Shown here piece after piece: positions 41,288 to 51,126 of a DNA stretch of 64,000 nt; within the stretch, counting starts at the first letter, position 1; the number at the start of each line of letters is the position of its first letter. Made by a program: the position numbers and the translations under genes. This stretch comes from Pengzhenrongella frigida (GTDB lineage: Bacteria > Actinomycetota > Actinomycetes > Actinomycetales > Cellulomonadaceae), in contig NZ_SDWW01000010.1 of assembly GCF_004168625.1 (NCBI RefSeq), positions 1 to 64,000 of the forward strand, given 5' to 3'. The notes beneath the pieces are model-generated. The model worked only from the letters and a program-made list of their open reading frames with translations, was not told the DNA's origin and did not search any database.

Positions 41288-44200
41288 ATGACGACCACCC
41301 CTGATTCGGCACTCCCGCACGCCCTTGTGAACCTGCGTGCCAGCGGCCGGCCCGCGGTGCTGCTGCGCACGGTGGGCGCCGGGCTGCCCGCCGTGCTGGG
41401 CGCACCGGTGGTCGTCGCCGTCGGGCTGCTCCTGCTGTCCGCGACCGGCGACTACGCCACCGGGTCCAGCACGAGCGCGCTGGTGCGGTCGCTCGCCGCG
41501 GACGCGATCGTGATGCTGGCCAGCGCTGCGGCGCTCGTGCTCGGCGTGCTCACGGTTGCGGCCCTGCACGGCCAGGCGCACCGCGGGGAGCGCACCCGGG
41601 TGCGCACCGCGACGGGTCGAGCCCTCGCGGCGTTCCCGCGGCTTGCCGCCGCCCTCACGCTGCTCGCCGTCGGGCTCGCGGTGGCGCTGGTCGCGTGGGC
41701 GCCGTTGGTGGCGGTCGCGCTCGGCACGGCCGTGGTCCGCTGGATCCAGCATCGGCGGTCGGTGCCCGCCGAGCCGGTCGCGTCCGGCCTGCCCCCGACG
41801 GTCCGCCAGGCGCTGGTCTGGGCCGTGCCCTTCCTCCCGCTGGCCGCGGTCGTGGCTGTCATGGTCGCGTCCGTCGCAGCGAGCCTGTCCGCACCGGGAT
41901 CCGTCGTCGGCCTGCTGCGCCTGGCGGTCGCGCGGGTCTGCACCGAGAAGCGCGCGCTGCTGCTGCTCGTCGCCTTCGTGGTCCCCGTCAGCGCGGGTCT
42001 GACCTGGCTGACCGTCACCGCGGCCACCGCCGTGCAGGGCGACACCACCGGCGTCGTGCTCGCCAGCGACTCGACCTCTTCCGCCGTCGCACTCGGCACC
42101 CTGGTGCTCGGCGCGGGGCTCGTGGTCCTGATGGGGGTCGTCGGCGCCGCCGTCGCCGTGCTCACCCCCGCCGACGCCACCACGCGGCCGACCGGCGGTC
42201 CGACGGCCTCGGCCTCGCCGGCCGCACCGAGCACCCCCGGCCCGCTGCGCCGGCGGAACGCCTCCCTGGCGCGCACGGCGATGGTCGTCATCGTCGCGCT
42301 CGGCGCCTCGCTCACCGCGACCTCCGCGAGCGCGACCGCCCCGCTCGCGATGGCTCCCGGCGACCTGCTCGTCCCCGAGGTGCTCCTCGTCGTCGAGGGC
42401 AGCGGTCCGGCGCCCACCCTCATCGCGAGCATCACGGTCGCGGACGGCGACGCCGGCGGCACGGTCCAGTTCATCGTCGACGACCAGGCGTACGGCGTTC
42501 CCGTCCCGGTCGTCCTCGACCCGGACTCGGGCACGCACCGCGGCAGCGTCACGCTCGACCCGCCGGTGATCCTCGCCGCCGGCAGCCACGCGCTCAGCGT
42601 CGGCTTCACCCCCAGCAGCGCACTGGTCGCGCCGGGGACGGCCGCTCCCGTCAGCTACTCCGTCGCGGGCGGGCCCTGGACCCCCCGGGTCACCGCGACC
42701 GTGGCCGACGTCGGCGGCGCGCCCCAGCTCCAGGCCACGGTGTCGGTGTTCGGTGCGAACACGCCGGGTGGCGGGGACGCGCGCGGGACCGTCCAGTTCT
42801 TCGTCGACGACGTCGCGTTCGGCACCCCGGTCGGCCTGGTCTCCGGCGGCGACGGCAACTCGTACACCCACGCCGAGCGGGCGCTGACCCCCGCCCTGGC
42901 CCCCGGCGTGTACCTCATCACCGCCGTGTTCAGCCCGAGCAGCACCGACACCCTCGCCGGCACCTCCACCCCGACGCGCTACGAGGTCTTCGCGGCGCCG
43001 ACCCTGACCCCGACCCTGACCCTGGGTCTCCAGCCGGGGGTGACCAGCGCCCGGCCGCAGCTGACCGCGATGGTCCGCGTCACCGACGGCGACCCGGCCG
43101 GGACCGTCCAGTTCCTGGACGGCACCACCCCGATCGGCGGCGTGCTCGCCCTGCGGGAGCTCGTCGAGTCGCCCGGCACGTTCGTCGCGTGGCTCGACCC
43201 GACACCGCTCCTCGCTCCGGGGATCCACGACTTCACCTTCCGGTACACGCCCGGCAGCCCGCTGGTGGCGCCCGGGACGTCCGCCGCGGTGACGCACACC
43301 GTCAAGCTGCCGACCACGACCCGGATCAGCGCCCCCGTCGGCGCCCGGGTGGGCGAGCCCGCACGGATCGTCGTGACGGTCACCCCGGACCCGGCAAGCT
43401 CCACCGCCCTGGTACCCACCGGCCAGGTGCTGGTCGGCGCCGGAGCCACGTTCGTCTACCTGCCGCTCGTGGACGGCTCCGCGACCTGGGACGTCGCCGC
43501 TCTGCCCGCGCGCACCGTGCGCGCAAGCTTCGAGGGCTCGGCCGATTTCGACGTCAGCAGCGCGAGCGCCGACGTCGCACCGGACGTCCCGATCGTCGCG
43601 ACCGCGATGACGGTGGTCCTGCCCGACGTCGCCGATGCCAACGTCGGCGCCGACCTGCGCGCGACCGTTGCGCTCACCGTGCCGGCCGAGCCGGGGACCG
43701 TCGTCACCGGCGGGGTCCAGGCGTTCTGGGGCGGGGTGCTGCTCACCGAGGGCCTCCTGCTGGACGGTGCCGTCGACCTGGCCATCCCGACTGCGGGCCT
43801 GCCCGTCGGCGCCGTCGACCTGCGCTTCGTCTACGTCCAGGCCCTGGGCTTCGGGCCCGCCGTGGTCGAGCAGACCGTCGACCTGGCCGCCGCCGGGACC
43901 GGCGTCGCGATCGTGGCCGTGCCCGACGCCGGGCCGGTCGGCTGGGGCGACCCCCATCACCTGACGGTCACGGTGACCGCCGCGCTGGACGGACCGCGCA
44001 CCCTCGAGCTCCGCGAGCCGACCGCGTTCGGCCACCGCGTCCTGCGCACGGTCCCGCTGTTCGTCGTCGGCGGCTCGGCCGTGGTCCCGCTCGACCTGAC
44101 CCGCGCGCTGCTGCCCGGCGACTGGACCCTGCACGCCGTCGTGCTCGCGGCCGGACGCAACGCCGAGGGCACGTCGGCGGACGTCACGGTGCGGGTCGAC

Positions 44201-47200
44201 CAGGCCACCTCGTCCACCGCGCTGAGCCTCACGAACGCTGCCGGGTCCGCCCTGGGCACCGGTGCGGTCGGGGAGCCGATCACGCTCACCGCCGAGGTGC
44301 GCTCGCCGATCGCCGGGTCGCCCCCGGTCGGCTCCGTGCAGTTCCTGGCCGACGGCGTCCCCGTCGCGTCCGGCACGCTCGACGGCACGGGCAGGGCGAA
44401 CGCCACGTTCACCCCCACCCAGCGCGGCACGGCCGTGCTCACCGCGCGGTACGCCGACAGCCCGTTCACCAACCGGTGGACGGCGTCGACCGGGACCCGG
44501 TCCATGGTCGTCACGGGCACTCCCGCGACCGCGCCGGTCGCCGCGTGGTCCGGGTCGTTCACGCCGGACGACACCCACCTGCGCCTGACCTACCGCCCCG
44601 CCCCCGGCGGCCCCGCCCCGACCGGCACGGTCGAGATCGTCACGGCCACCGGCACGGTCCTGACGACCGGCACCCTGGTCGCCGGCGTGTTCGAGCGGCC
44701 CGTCCCGATCACCGGGGGCAGCCCGGTGCTCACGGCGCGCTACCTCGGGGACGGCCGGTACGCGGGCCGGTCCGACACCCTGCCCGCCACCCTGGTGACG
44801 CCCTGGACGCCGTCGGTCACCTTGACCGGCTCGCGCCCCACCGTCGCCTTCGCGGAGGTGCTCGACCTGAACGTCGCGGTGGGCGACGTCCCGCTCGGCC
44901 TCGTGGAGTCGGTGACCGTGGTCGCCGTCGACCCGGCCGGGGTGCGGAGCGCCGCCGGGACGATCACCCTGACCTCGGACGGCACCGGCTACCTGGAGGT
45001 GTTCCCCTACCGCCCCGGGGTGCACACCTACGTCGTCGAGATCGCGTTCGTCGCCGGGGCGGACCTCGCCACGGCGACGTCCGCGCCCGTCGCGGTCACC
45101 GTGGGACCCGTGCCCGTCCCGCGCCTGACCCTCGAGGTCGCCCCGCGGACCTACCCGACCGGCGGGTTCCCGCTCGATCTGGTGGTGACCGCAGCGGACC
45201 TGCCCACCGGCGGTACCGGCCTGGCCGTCGGCGACACCGTCGTGCTGCACGCCGCCGACGGCACCGCGCTGGCCACGACCACGCTCACCGAGCAGAACGG
45301 CCAACTGCAGGGCCGCCTGCGCACGGCGGCCCTGGACGCCGGGACGTACGCGCTGACCGCGTCGGCCAGCTACGGGCCGTTCGGCCAGACCACCACGAGC
45401 CCGGAGCTGTCGGTCGTCGTCGTCCCCGCGGCCATGAGCCTGTCCGCCCACGCCGACCCCGTCGTGGTCGGCCGGAACGCCAGGGTCGACCTGTCCGTGT
45501 CGGTCGACACCCGGCTGCCGAGCCAGACGCTCCTGCTCCCGGTGACCGTCTCGTTCGAGGGCTCGGTCCAGACCGTCATGCTGACCCGCCGGGCCGGCGG
45601 CGACCCGTTCGCCGACCCCAACGGCGCCGTCTTCGTCGGTTCCACCATCGCGTACACCACCCACGCCGGTCAGCGCACGCTGCACATGAGCACCGCCGGT
45701 GACGGGCTGCAGATCGGCGCAGGGGCGAGGGACTTCGTCGTGACGGTGGACAAGAAGGCGACGACCGTCGACTTCGTCCCCCAGGGGCAGATGGCCGCGG
45801 CGACCCCGCTGACCGTCCGGGCCCGCGCGCTCTCTGGCGGCCCCGAAGCGCTGGCCCCCACCGGCAGCATCGAGATCAAGCTCGAGAGCACGGGCGGGTC
45901 GTGCCTCGCGCCGGTCGGCGGCGAATGCACGATCGACGCTGCCTTCGTCCTCGGCGGCCTCCAGCGGATCGTGGCCACCTATCTGGGCGACGACGAGAAC
46001 CTGCGCTCCGAATGGGCGGCGGTCGTCGCCATCTCGAACCGGTCGTCCCGGCTGGTCGCCACCTACTCCCCGACCCCGGACAAGTGGGTCACCGGCGACC
46101 CGGTGACCGTCTCGTGGGCGACGACCACGACGGGACTGCCCGCGAAGGGCACCGTGGTGGCCTCCTTCGGCGGCCCGACGTGCAGCGGACCGGCCGTCGC
46201 CGGATCGTGCACCGTCACCCTGGCGCAGACCCCCGGCGGACCGGCCGGCTGGTTCGGCTACACCGTCGAGTTCTTCCCCACCGACGACGCCCCCCGGGCG
46301 CGGGTCGACGGCGGGGTCACCCCGGCTACGTGCATCGTGACGCCGGTCCCCCGCGGCACGGTCGAGGTCGTCACCGGCACCCCCTGCCGGCGCGGCACCG
46401 AACCCGGCGTGATGTACGGCGGCACGGTCCGGGTGACCACCGCGCCGCTCGCCACCGGCCACGTCGTGACGACCTGGACCATCGGCGGGAACCTGGTCAG
46501 CACCAGCCCCGACCGTTCGTACACGTTCCGGCCCTCGGGTGGCGGCGCGGTCGAGTACACCGACGCCTACGCGCCGGCGTGCTTCACCCTGAGCGTCGGC
46601 CCGACCAAGTACGAATCCACGATGCGCTGGGGCAAGGACGGCACCTGGGCCGTGCTGAGCGTGCTCACCCCACCGAACTGCCACGATCCGCGCACCCCCA
46701 CCGCGGCCGACCGGGAGGCCCTGAAGTACGGGCAGCCCCAGTACGCCGCCGGCACGGTCGTCACCCTGCGCGCGGACTCCCTCGACAACGGCCCGCGCTC
46801 GGTAGCCACGCCCTGGCTCGCGCTCGACACCCTGCGCGGCGCCACCCCGGTCCCCGGCCAGCCTGGCCTCTCCACCGTGGTGATGGACGCCGACCGCAAC
46901 GTCTACGCGACGTTCCGCGTCGACGACTGCGTGCGGCCCGCCCTGGACACGATCGTCGGCGGCACGCTGACGATCGAGAAGTCCGTCCGGCCGAGCAGCA
47001 CGAAGTACCTGGAGCCCGCGAGCGGCGCCTGCACGGCGCACGACGGCTCGGCGGGCTTCGTCCGCGGCACGCAGCTGACCCTGAAGGCCGCCGGGACGGA
47101 CGGCACCACGTTCTTGTACTTCACCCGGGCCGGCAAGAACGACGGCTATGTCCACCAGCTCGACGCCACCGGCGCCGAGACGATCGATCGCGCCGGCCGT

Positions 47201-49018
47201 CAGGACATCGTCGCCTTCGGCGCCGTCCCCACCAACCTTCCCCCGGCCACGTACACGAGCGCCGTCGAGGACCTCAACGGGCTCGGGGCCAAGTTCGGCG
47301 AGATCCGCTGCGTCGCGGTCCACACCGTGTCCTCCGCCCCGACCACCGCGTACGGCTCCGCCATCGACTTCAGCCACGGCCCGAGCTGCAGCAGCCAGCC
47401 GTCCACCTCCACCACGACGATTGCCGGCAGCTACACGATCCGCGACCGCACCGACTGGTACATCGCGTCCGGGGGCCTGGCGACGAGCACCAAGTACTCC
47501 CTCGTCAATTTCACGGGCTTGGGGCCGCGCGGTCAGGCGACCCCGGTGTGGAGCACGAGCGAGGGGCTGGTCGAGTACCCGGACCGCTGGGATCGCCGCG
47601 GCCTGGCCGGCACGCGCGGCCCGTACATCGACCTCGAGTCCGGCGCGGAGATCACGGTCTTCCTGAACTTCCGCCCGGACAGCTGCACCGCCCCGGTGGT
47701 CAACCTCCCCCAGGGCGGGTCGTACGGGTTCACCAGCGCGAGCCCCGACCCGTTCTGCATGGAGGGCCTCATGAGCAAGAACCAGCGCGCGACCCTGATC
47801 GGTGACTCATCGGTCAGCACGCCCCTGCTCATCCCGATCTTCTCCACGCCCAACCCCCGGGTGGCGGACCTGTCGAACGCCCGGGCGGCGTCCGACGGCC
47901 GTTCGTACGGCGTCCGCACGGTGGACATCAACACCTTCTGGGGCCACACCGGCGACGAGCTGACCTGGGATCTGGAGTACTGCGCGTCGCTGGACCTCAC
48001 GGTCCGGGTCCGCGACGGTGCGGGCGACTACAGCGTGCTGTCCGACGACGAGGCGGCCGCCCTGGTGGCCGACGACGGCGGCTGTGCCCCCCTCTACGCA
48101 CGCCCCGGGCGCACCGCGAACGTCAGCCTGAGCCCCGACGGGAGCTACGCCTACACGATCGTCAAGGGCACCTCCGCGCCGGTCCGCACCGTCGACTCGG
48201 TCGGGAACCTCGGCGGGACCGGGTCCCTGGACCTGCAGGTCACGTGCTACGGCGTCAGCACCGGCGAGCGGGTCTACGTCGTGACGGCCGGCAACTGCCC
48301 CGGGGACTCGAGCCGGTTCACCAAGGGAACGGTGGTCGAGGTCCAGGTGGCGCCGAACTCCGACGAGCGGATGGACGGCTGGTATGGCGGAGCGGTCGAC
48401 GGCGAGTACGGCGACCGGGCGTGGGTCATCGTCGACCGGGACCGCTCGGTCAACGCGGACATCCACCACCCCAAATGGAACGAGGTCCTCGCCAACGGGT
48501 TCAGCTCCTTCACGCAGCGCGTGATCTCCGTCGGCGGCATGGTCATCACCGGCATGGTGATGGCCCAGTCGTACGTCGCCCAGGCGGCCGTGACCGCCAT
48601 GAAGTACACGACCGCCGCCGTCCGTGCCCTCGGGTACGACGGGAAGGTCCTGGACGCGATCGACACCGCGGCCCGGGTGATCACCGCCGAGATGCAGGCC
48701 CTGCAGGTCGCGGCCGGCTGCCTGGCCGGGTGGGCGGAGGGCAAGCACGTCACGGCGCAGCTCGCCGACGCCCTGCCCACCACCACGGGCACCGATCCGG
48801 CAGACAAGGTCAAGGCGGCGCTGGAGGCCGCGCTCAAGAAGCGGGGCAACGCTGCCACTCCGGGTGGCGCGGCCGGGATCGCGCAGAACCTCGTCAACGC
48901 GTTCGGCTCGAACCTCGGCATGTACGGCCAGGACGCCCGCAAGAGCTGGGAGAACTTCGCCCCGCAGGTCGGCCAGTGCATCCAGGACGGGCTCAAGGGG
49001 TCGGCGGCCACGATCTGA
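41288..49018 (+). CDS. Giant membrane-anchored Ig-like repeat surface protein
   Basis: 2576 residues. Residues 1-300 have about six hydrophobic helices (about 22-52, 67-93, 113-152, 175-200, 222-246, 266-296). A signal-like segment (about 327-350, ending SASATAPLA) follows. From about 390 to 1560 come many Ig-like (Big_3_5-type) repeats, recognisable by GTVQFxxD, FTPSSxxLVAPGT and similar strand motifs. From about 1530 to 2350 a different, Cys-containing part (pairs such as SCLAPVGGECT). The last 200 residues are helical with a hydrophobic run (VISVGGMVITGMVM) and an Ala-rich tail. Likely exported; role (adhesion, wall structure) is inference. The antisense ORF of over 2000 codons is an artefact of G+C bias. 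Confidence 0.85.
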   Translation: MTTTPDSALPHALVNLRASGRPAVLLRTVGAGLPAVLGAPVVVAVGLLLLSATGDYATGSSTSALVRSLAADAIVMLASAAALVLGVLTVAALHGQAHRGERTRVRTATGRALAAFPRLAAALTLLAVGLAVALVAWAPLVAVALGTAVVRWIQHRRSVPAEPVASGLPPTVRQALVWAVPFLPLAAVVAVMVASVAASLSAPGSVVGLLRLAVARVCTEKRALLLLVAFVVPVSAGLTWLTVTAATAVQGDTTGVVLASDSTSSAVALGTLVLGAGLVVLMGVVGAAVAVLTPADATTRPTGGPTASASPAAPSTPGPLRRRNASLARTAMVVIVALGASLTATSASATAPLAMAPGDLLVPEVLLVVEGSGPAPTLIASITVADGDAGGTVQFIVDDQAYGVPVPVVLDPDSGTHRGSVTLDPPVILAAGSHALSVGFTPSSALVAPGTAAPVSYSVAGGPWTPRVTATVADVGGAPQLQATVSVFGANTPGGGDARGTVQFFVDDVAFGTPVGLVSGGDGNSYTHAERALTPALAPGVYLITAVFSPSSTDTLAGTSTPTRYEVFAAPTLTPTLTLGLQPGVTSARPQLTAMVRVTDGDPAGTVQFLDGTTPIGGVLALRELVESPGTFVAWLDPTPLLAPGIHDFTFRYTPGSPLVAPGTSAAVTHTVKLPTTTRISAPVGARVGEPARIVVTVTPDPASSTALVPTGQVLVGAGATFVYLPLVDGSATWDVAALPARTVRASFEGSADFDVSSASADVAPDVPIVATAMTVVLPDVADANVGADLRATVALTVPAEPGTVVTGGVQAFWGGVLLTEGLLLDGAVDLAIPTAGLPVGAVDLRFVYVQALGFGPAVVEQTVDLAAAGTGVAIVAVPDAGPVGWGDPHHLTVTVTAALDGPRTLELREPTAFGHRVLRTVPLFVVGGSAVVPLDLTRALLPGDWTLHAVVLAAGRNAEGTSADVTVRVDQATSSTALSLTNAAGSALGTGAVGEPITLTAEVRSPIAGSPPVGSVQFLADGVPVASGTLDGTGRANATFTPTQRGTAVLTARYADSPFTNRWTASTGTRSMVVTGTPATAPVAAWSGSFTPDDTHLRLTYRPAPGGPAPTGTVEIVTATGTVLTTGTLVAGVFERPVPITGGSPVLTARYLGDGRYAGRSDTLPATLVTPWTPSVTLTGSRPTVAFAEVLDLNVAVGDVPLGLVESVTVVAVDPAGVRSAAGTITLTSDGTGYLEVFPYRPGVHTYVVEIAFVAGADLATATSAPVAVTVGPVPVPRLTLEVAPRTYPTGGFPLDLVVTAADLPTGGTGLAVGDTVVLHAADGTALATTTLTEQNGQLQGRLRTAALDAGTYALTASASYGPFGQTTTSPELSVVVVPAAMSLSAHADPVVVGRNARVDLSVSVDTRLPSQTLLLPVTVSFEGSVQTVMLTRRAGGDPFADPNGAVFVGSTIAYTTHAGQRTLHMSTAGDGLQIGAGARDFVVTVDKKATTVDFVPQGQMAAATPLTVRARALSGGPEALAPTGSIEIKLESTGGSCLAPVGGECTIDAAFVLGGLQRIVATYLGDDENLRSEWAAVVAISNRSSRLVATYSPTPDKWVTGDPVTVSWATTTTGLPAKGTVVASFGGPTCSGPAVAGSCTVTLAQTPGGPAGWFGYTVEFFPTDDAPRARVDGGVTPATCIVTPVPRGTVEVVTGTPCRRGTEPGVMYGGTVRVTTAPLATGHVVTTWTIGGNLVSTSPDRSYTFRPSGGGAVEYTDAYAPACFTLSVGPTKYESTMRWGKDGTWAVLSVLTPPNCHDPRTPTAADREALKYGQPQYAAGTVVTLRADSLDNGPRSVATPWLALDTLRGATPVPGQPGLSTVVMDADRNVYATFRVDDCVRPALDTIVGGTLTIEKSVRPSSTKYLEPASGACTAHDGSAGFVRGTQLTLKAAGTDGTTFLYFTRAGKNDGYVHQLDATGAETIDRAGRQDIVAFGAVPTNLPPATYTSAVEDLNGLGAKFGEIRCVAVHTVSSAPTTAYGSAIDFSHGPSCSSQPSTSTTTIAGSYTIRDRTDWYIASGGLATSTKYSLVNFTGLGPRGQATPVWSTSEGLVEYPDRWDRRGLAGTRGPYIDLESGAEITVFLNFRPDSCTAPVVNLPQGGSYGFTSASPDPFCMEGLMSKNQRATLIGDSSVSTPLLIPIFSTPNPRVADLSNARAASDGRSYGVRTVDINTFWGHTGDELTWDLEYCASLDLTVRVRDGAGDYSVLSDDEAAALVADDGGCAPLYARPGRTANVSLSPDGSYAYTIVKGTSAPVRTVDSVGNLGGTGSLDLQVTCYGVSTGERVYVVTAGNCPGDSSRFTKGTVVEVQVAPNSDERMDGWYGGAVDGEYGDRAWVIVDRDRSVNADIHHPKWNEVLANGFSSFTQRVISVGGMVITGMVMAQSYVAQAAVTAMKYTTAAVRALGYDGKVLDAIDTAARVITAEMQALQVAAGCLAGWAEGKHVTAQLADALPTTTGTDPADKVKAALEAALKKRGNAATPGGAAGIAQNLVNAFGSNLGMYGQDARKSWENFAPQVGQCIQDGLKGSAATI

Positions 49019-49089
49019 GCGAGCGATCGAACCGATAGGCCCAAGGTCCCGCCGCGCCGTTCCCGTCTCGCCCTATCGTCGGCTCTGTC

Positions 49090-49105
49090 ATAGCACTTCT
49101 GCTAT
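49090..49105. promoter_or_regulatory. Inverted repeat upstream of the FAD oxidoreductase
   Basis: ATAGCA-CTTC-TGCTAT, perfect 6-bp arms, ending 13 bp before the GTG start and just before the GGAG ribosome-binding site (49,107-49,110). Likely operator of the three-gene cluster, perhaps for the ArsR-like protein. Confidence 0.5.
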
Positions 49106-49118
49106 AGGAGAGTGAGTC

Positions 49119-50261
49119 GTGGTCCACGACGTCGTCGTCGTCGGTGCCGGTAGTGCCGGCCTGAGTTGTGCACGAATGCTGCAAGACGGGGGCGCGGACG
49201 TCGTCGTCGTGTCCGACACGATCGGTGGTCGGCTCGCCTACGACGCCGAGGCCGGCGTGAACTTCGGCGCGTACTTCGTGATGGCCAACTACGAGAACGC
49301 GCGCAAGCTCGTGACTCGCCGCACCCGCATCAACCCGTTGTCCTGCCGGTTCCATGACGGCGCGGACGGCTCGTTCGCGACCGTGAGCGGGCACTCCGTG
49401 CGGCGTTCGCTGGGGCTCGGCGCCTTCGCGGTGGTGATGGCGCGGTTCATCCGCAAGTACTCGACGTTCAAGAAGAACTGCGAGTACATGTCCCAGCGCG
49501 AGGCGATGGAGCTGGACCCGTACATCGCCCGCCTCTTCGTCCAGCCCGCGTCGGAGTTCATCGCGGCGCACCACCTGACGGCGGTCGCGCAGGACTACGT
49601 CTCGAAGTTCTCCTACGCGTGCACCGGGGTGGACCTGGACTCCATCACCGCCCTGGACTTCTGCAACGTGGCCCAGGGCTTGCTGATCCCGATCCATCGC
49701 TTCTCGTTCGACGCGCAGGCCGAGCTGAACCGCCTGGGCGACCGATTCGTGCGGGACACCGTGGTCGCGCATTCCGAGAAGGACGGGCTCCACACCCTCC
49801 AGACGGCCGGGAAGCAGCAGCTCCAGGCGCGCAACGTCGTCTTCGCCACGCCCGCGACCGTGACTGCCGACCTGCTCGGCCTCGGCGATATCCGGGAGGC
49901 CTGCCAGCTGTACGTCGAGCACGTGCGCGGGCGGTTGCGTTCCGGCCTGGACACCGAGCAGATGAACCTGTTCCCGTTCACGTCACCGATCGTCTTCACC
50001 GCGACCCAGGACGACGGGACGGTGCTCGTCTACAGCCGCGTGCCCGAGGTCGACCGCGACGCCCTGTTCGTGGAGCACGAGCTGTTGGGGCGCAAGGACT
50101 GGGACAAGGCCATGTACGTCACGGGTCGCGCCTACGTCGAGCAGCAGTACGGCGACAGCACCTACGTGGCGGGTGACCACAACGGGCTGGGTCTGGAGCC
50201 CGCGGCCATCTCCGGCGTCTACGCCGCCCGTCAGATCCTCAAGAAGCTCGTCGTCCGTTGA
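49119..50261 (+). CDS. FAD-dependent oxidoreductase (amine oxidase/desaturase-like)
   Basis: 380 residues. N-terminal VVVVGAGSAGLSCARML followed by a VVVVSDTIGGRL segment, the FAD/GG-doublet signature of amine oxidase-type flavoproteins. The C-terminal part has YVAGDHNGLGLEPAAISGVYAA, the second FAD-binding motif. GTG start with GGAG upstream. The operon continues with the SRPBCC gene (11-bp gap) and then the ArsR-type gene. The substrate is unknown; a lipid or isoprenoid is possible by family. Confidence 0.85.
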   Translation: MVHDVVVVGAGSAGLSCARMLQDGGADVVVVSDTIGGRLAYDAEAGVNFGAYFVMANYENARKLVTRRTRINPLSCRFHDGADGSFATVSGHSVRRSLGLGAFAVVMARFIRKYSTFKKNCEYMSQREAMELDPYIARLFVQPASEFIAAHHLTAVAQDYVSKFSYACTGVDLDSITALDFCNVAQGLLIPIHRFSFDAQAELNRLGDRFVRDTVVAHSEKDGLHTLQTAGKQQLQARNVVFATPATVTADLLGLGDIREACQLYVEHVRGRLRSGLDTEQMNLFPFTSPIVFTATQDDGTVLVYSRVPEVDRDALFVEHELLGRKDWDKAMYVTGRAYVEQQYGDSTYVAGDHNGLGLEPAAISGVYAARQILKKLVVR

Positions 50262-50272
50262 GAGGCACCCCG

Positions 50273-51055
50273 ATGCGTTCGCTGTTCTCGATCGTCCGAT
50301 CCCACCCCAAGGTCGCCGTCGCGGCGACCGCACTCGGTCCGGTGGCGGTGTTCGTCTACTTCTGGGTCTACGGCCGCGGCGCATGGAGCCCGAAGGAGGC
50401 CCTCACCGAGACGCTCCCGGGTGACGACCTGCTGCTGCCCGATGACCGCTTCATGCGGCTGCAGGAGGAGGTCATCATCGACGCCCCGATCGAGACCGTG
50501 TGGCCGGTGGTGGCCCAGCTCGGTCAGCGCAAGGGCGGGTTCTACGCCCTGGCATGGCTGGAGCGGCTGTGCACCTTCCACATCTACAACACCTTCGACG
50601 CGGTCGACGAGTGGCAGGAGATCAACCCCGGCGACTTCCTCTTCTACCACCAGTCCGGCATCGGCTCGCAGATCGCGCAGGTCGAGCCGGGTCGGTACTT
50701 CACGTCCCTGTCCGACACCCGGCGCCCGCCGACCGCGCAGGGCGGGATGGCGCTCAAGCCGCCGTTCGGGCTGACCTCGTTCGCATGGACGTGGAACTTC
50801 GTGCTGCAGGAGCTGCCCGACGGACGGACCCGCTTCGTCAACCGGTGCGATGCCACCTGGGAGCCGTTCACCCAGCTGATGCCGAAGTGGCTCACCATCA
50901 TCGTGCTCGGCAGCCCGTCGGTGTTCATGGTCCGCAGCATGCTCGAGAAGGTCAAGCAGGTCGCCGAAGGGCGTCAGCCGGCCTCCCGCCTGGACCTCGT
51001 GGTCCGCGCCCTGGGCGTCTGGTCGGACCAGGCCCGCCCGCGCCCGCTCGCCTGA
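50273..51055 (+). CDS. SRPBCC-family protein with N-terminal membrane helix
   Basis: 260 residues from the ATG at 50273, preceded by GAGAGG; a TTG overlapping the upstream stop is possible but weaker. One hydrophobic segment at about residues 13-34. The START-like ligand-binding (SRPBCC) domain follows: EVIIDAPIETVWPVVAQLGQ and ELPDGRTRFVNRCD. Probably binds a hydrophobic ligand at the membrane, perhaps the substrate or product of the FAD oxidoreductase (inference). Confidence 0.82.
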   Translation: MRSLFSIVRSHPKVAVAATALGPVAVFVYFWVYGRGAWSPKEALTETLPGDDLLLPDDRFMRLQEEVIIDAPIETVWPVVAQLGQRKGGFYALAWLERLCTFHIYNTFDAVDEWQEINPGDFLFYHQSGIGSQIAQVEPGRYFTSLSDTRRPPTAQGGMALKPPFGLTSFAWTWNFVLQELPDGRTRFVNRCDATWEPFTQLMPKWLTIIVLGSPSVFMVRSMLEKVKQVAEGRQPASRLDLVVRALGVWSDQARPRPLA

Positions 51056-51089
51056 GACCCCGCCCGCTCCGCTGACGATCGCACCCCGT

Positions 51090-51126
51090 GCCCGCCATGC
51101 TGAGGGATAATTCCAGCATGGCGGGC
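51090..51126. promoter_or_regulatory. 37-bp dyad with 12-bp perfect arms over the ArsR-type start
   Basis: Arms GCCCGCCATGCT (51,090-51,101) and AGCATGGCGGGC (51,115-51,126) with a 13-bp centre containing GAGGG. The chosen ATG (51,118) lies in the right arm and the ribosome-binding GAGGG in the loop, so it may act as an operator in DNA and as a hairpin in RNA. Confidence 0.6.

Noticed and set aside
41162-47377. Antisense ORF of 2071 codons opposite the giant Ig-like protein
   Set aside because: Low-complexity Gly/Arg/Asp-rich translation, a product of strong codon bias in the plus-strand gene; no domain or start signal.
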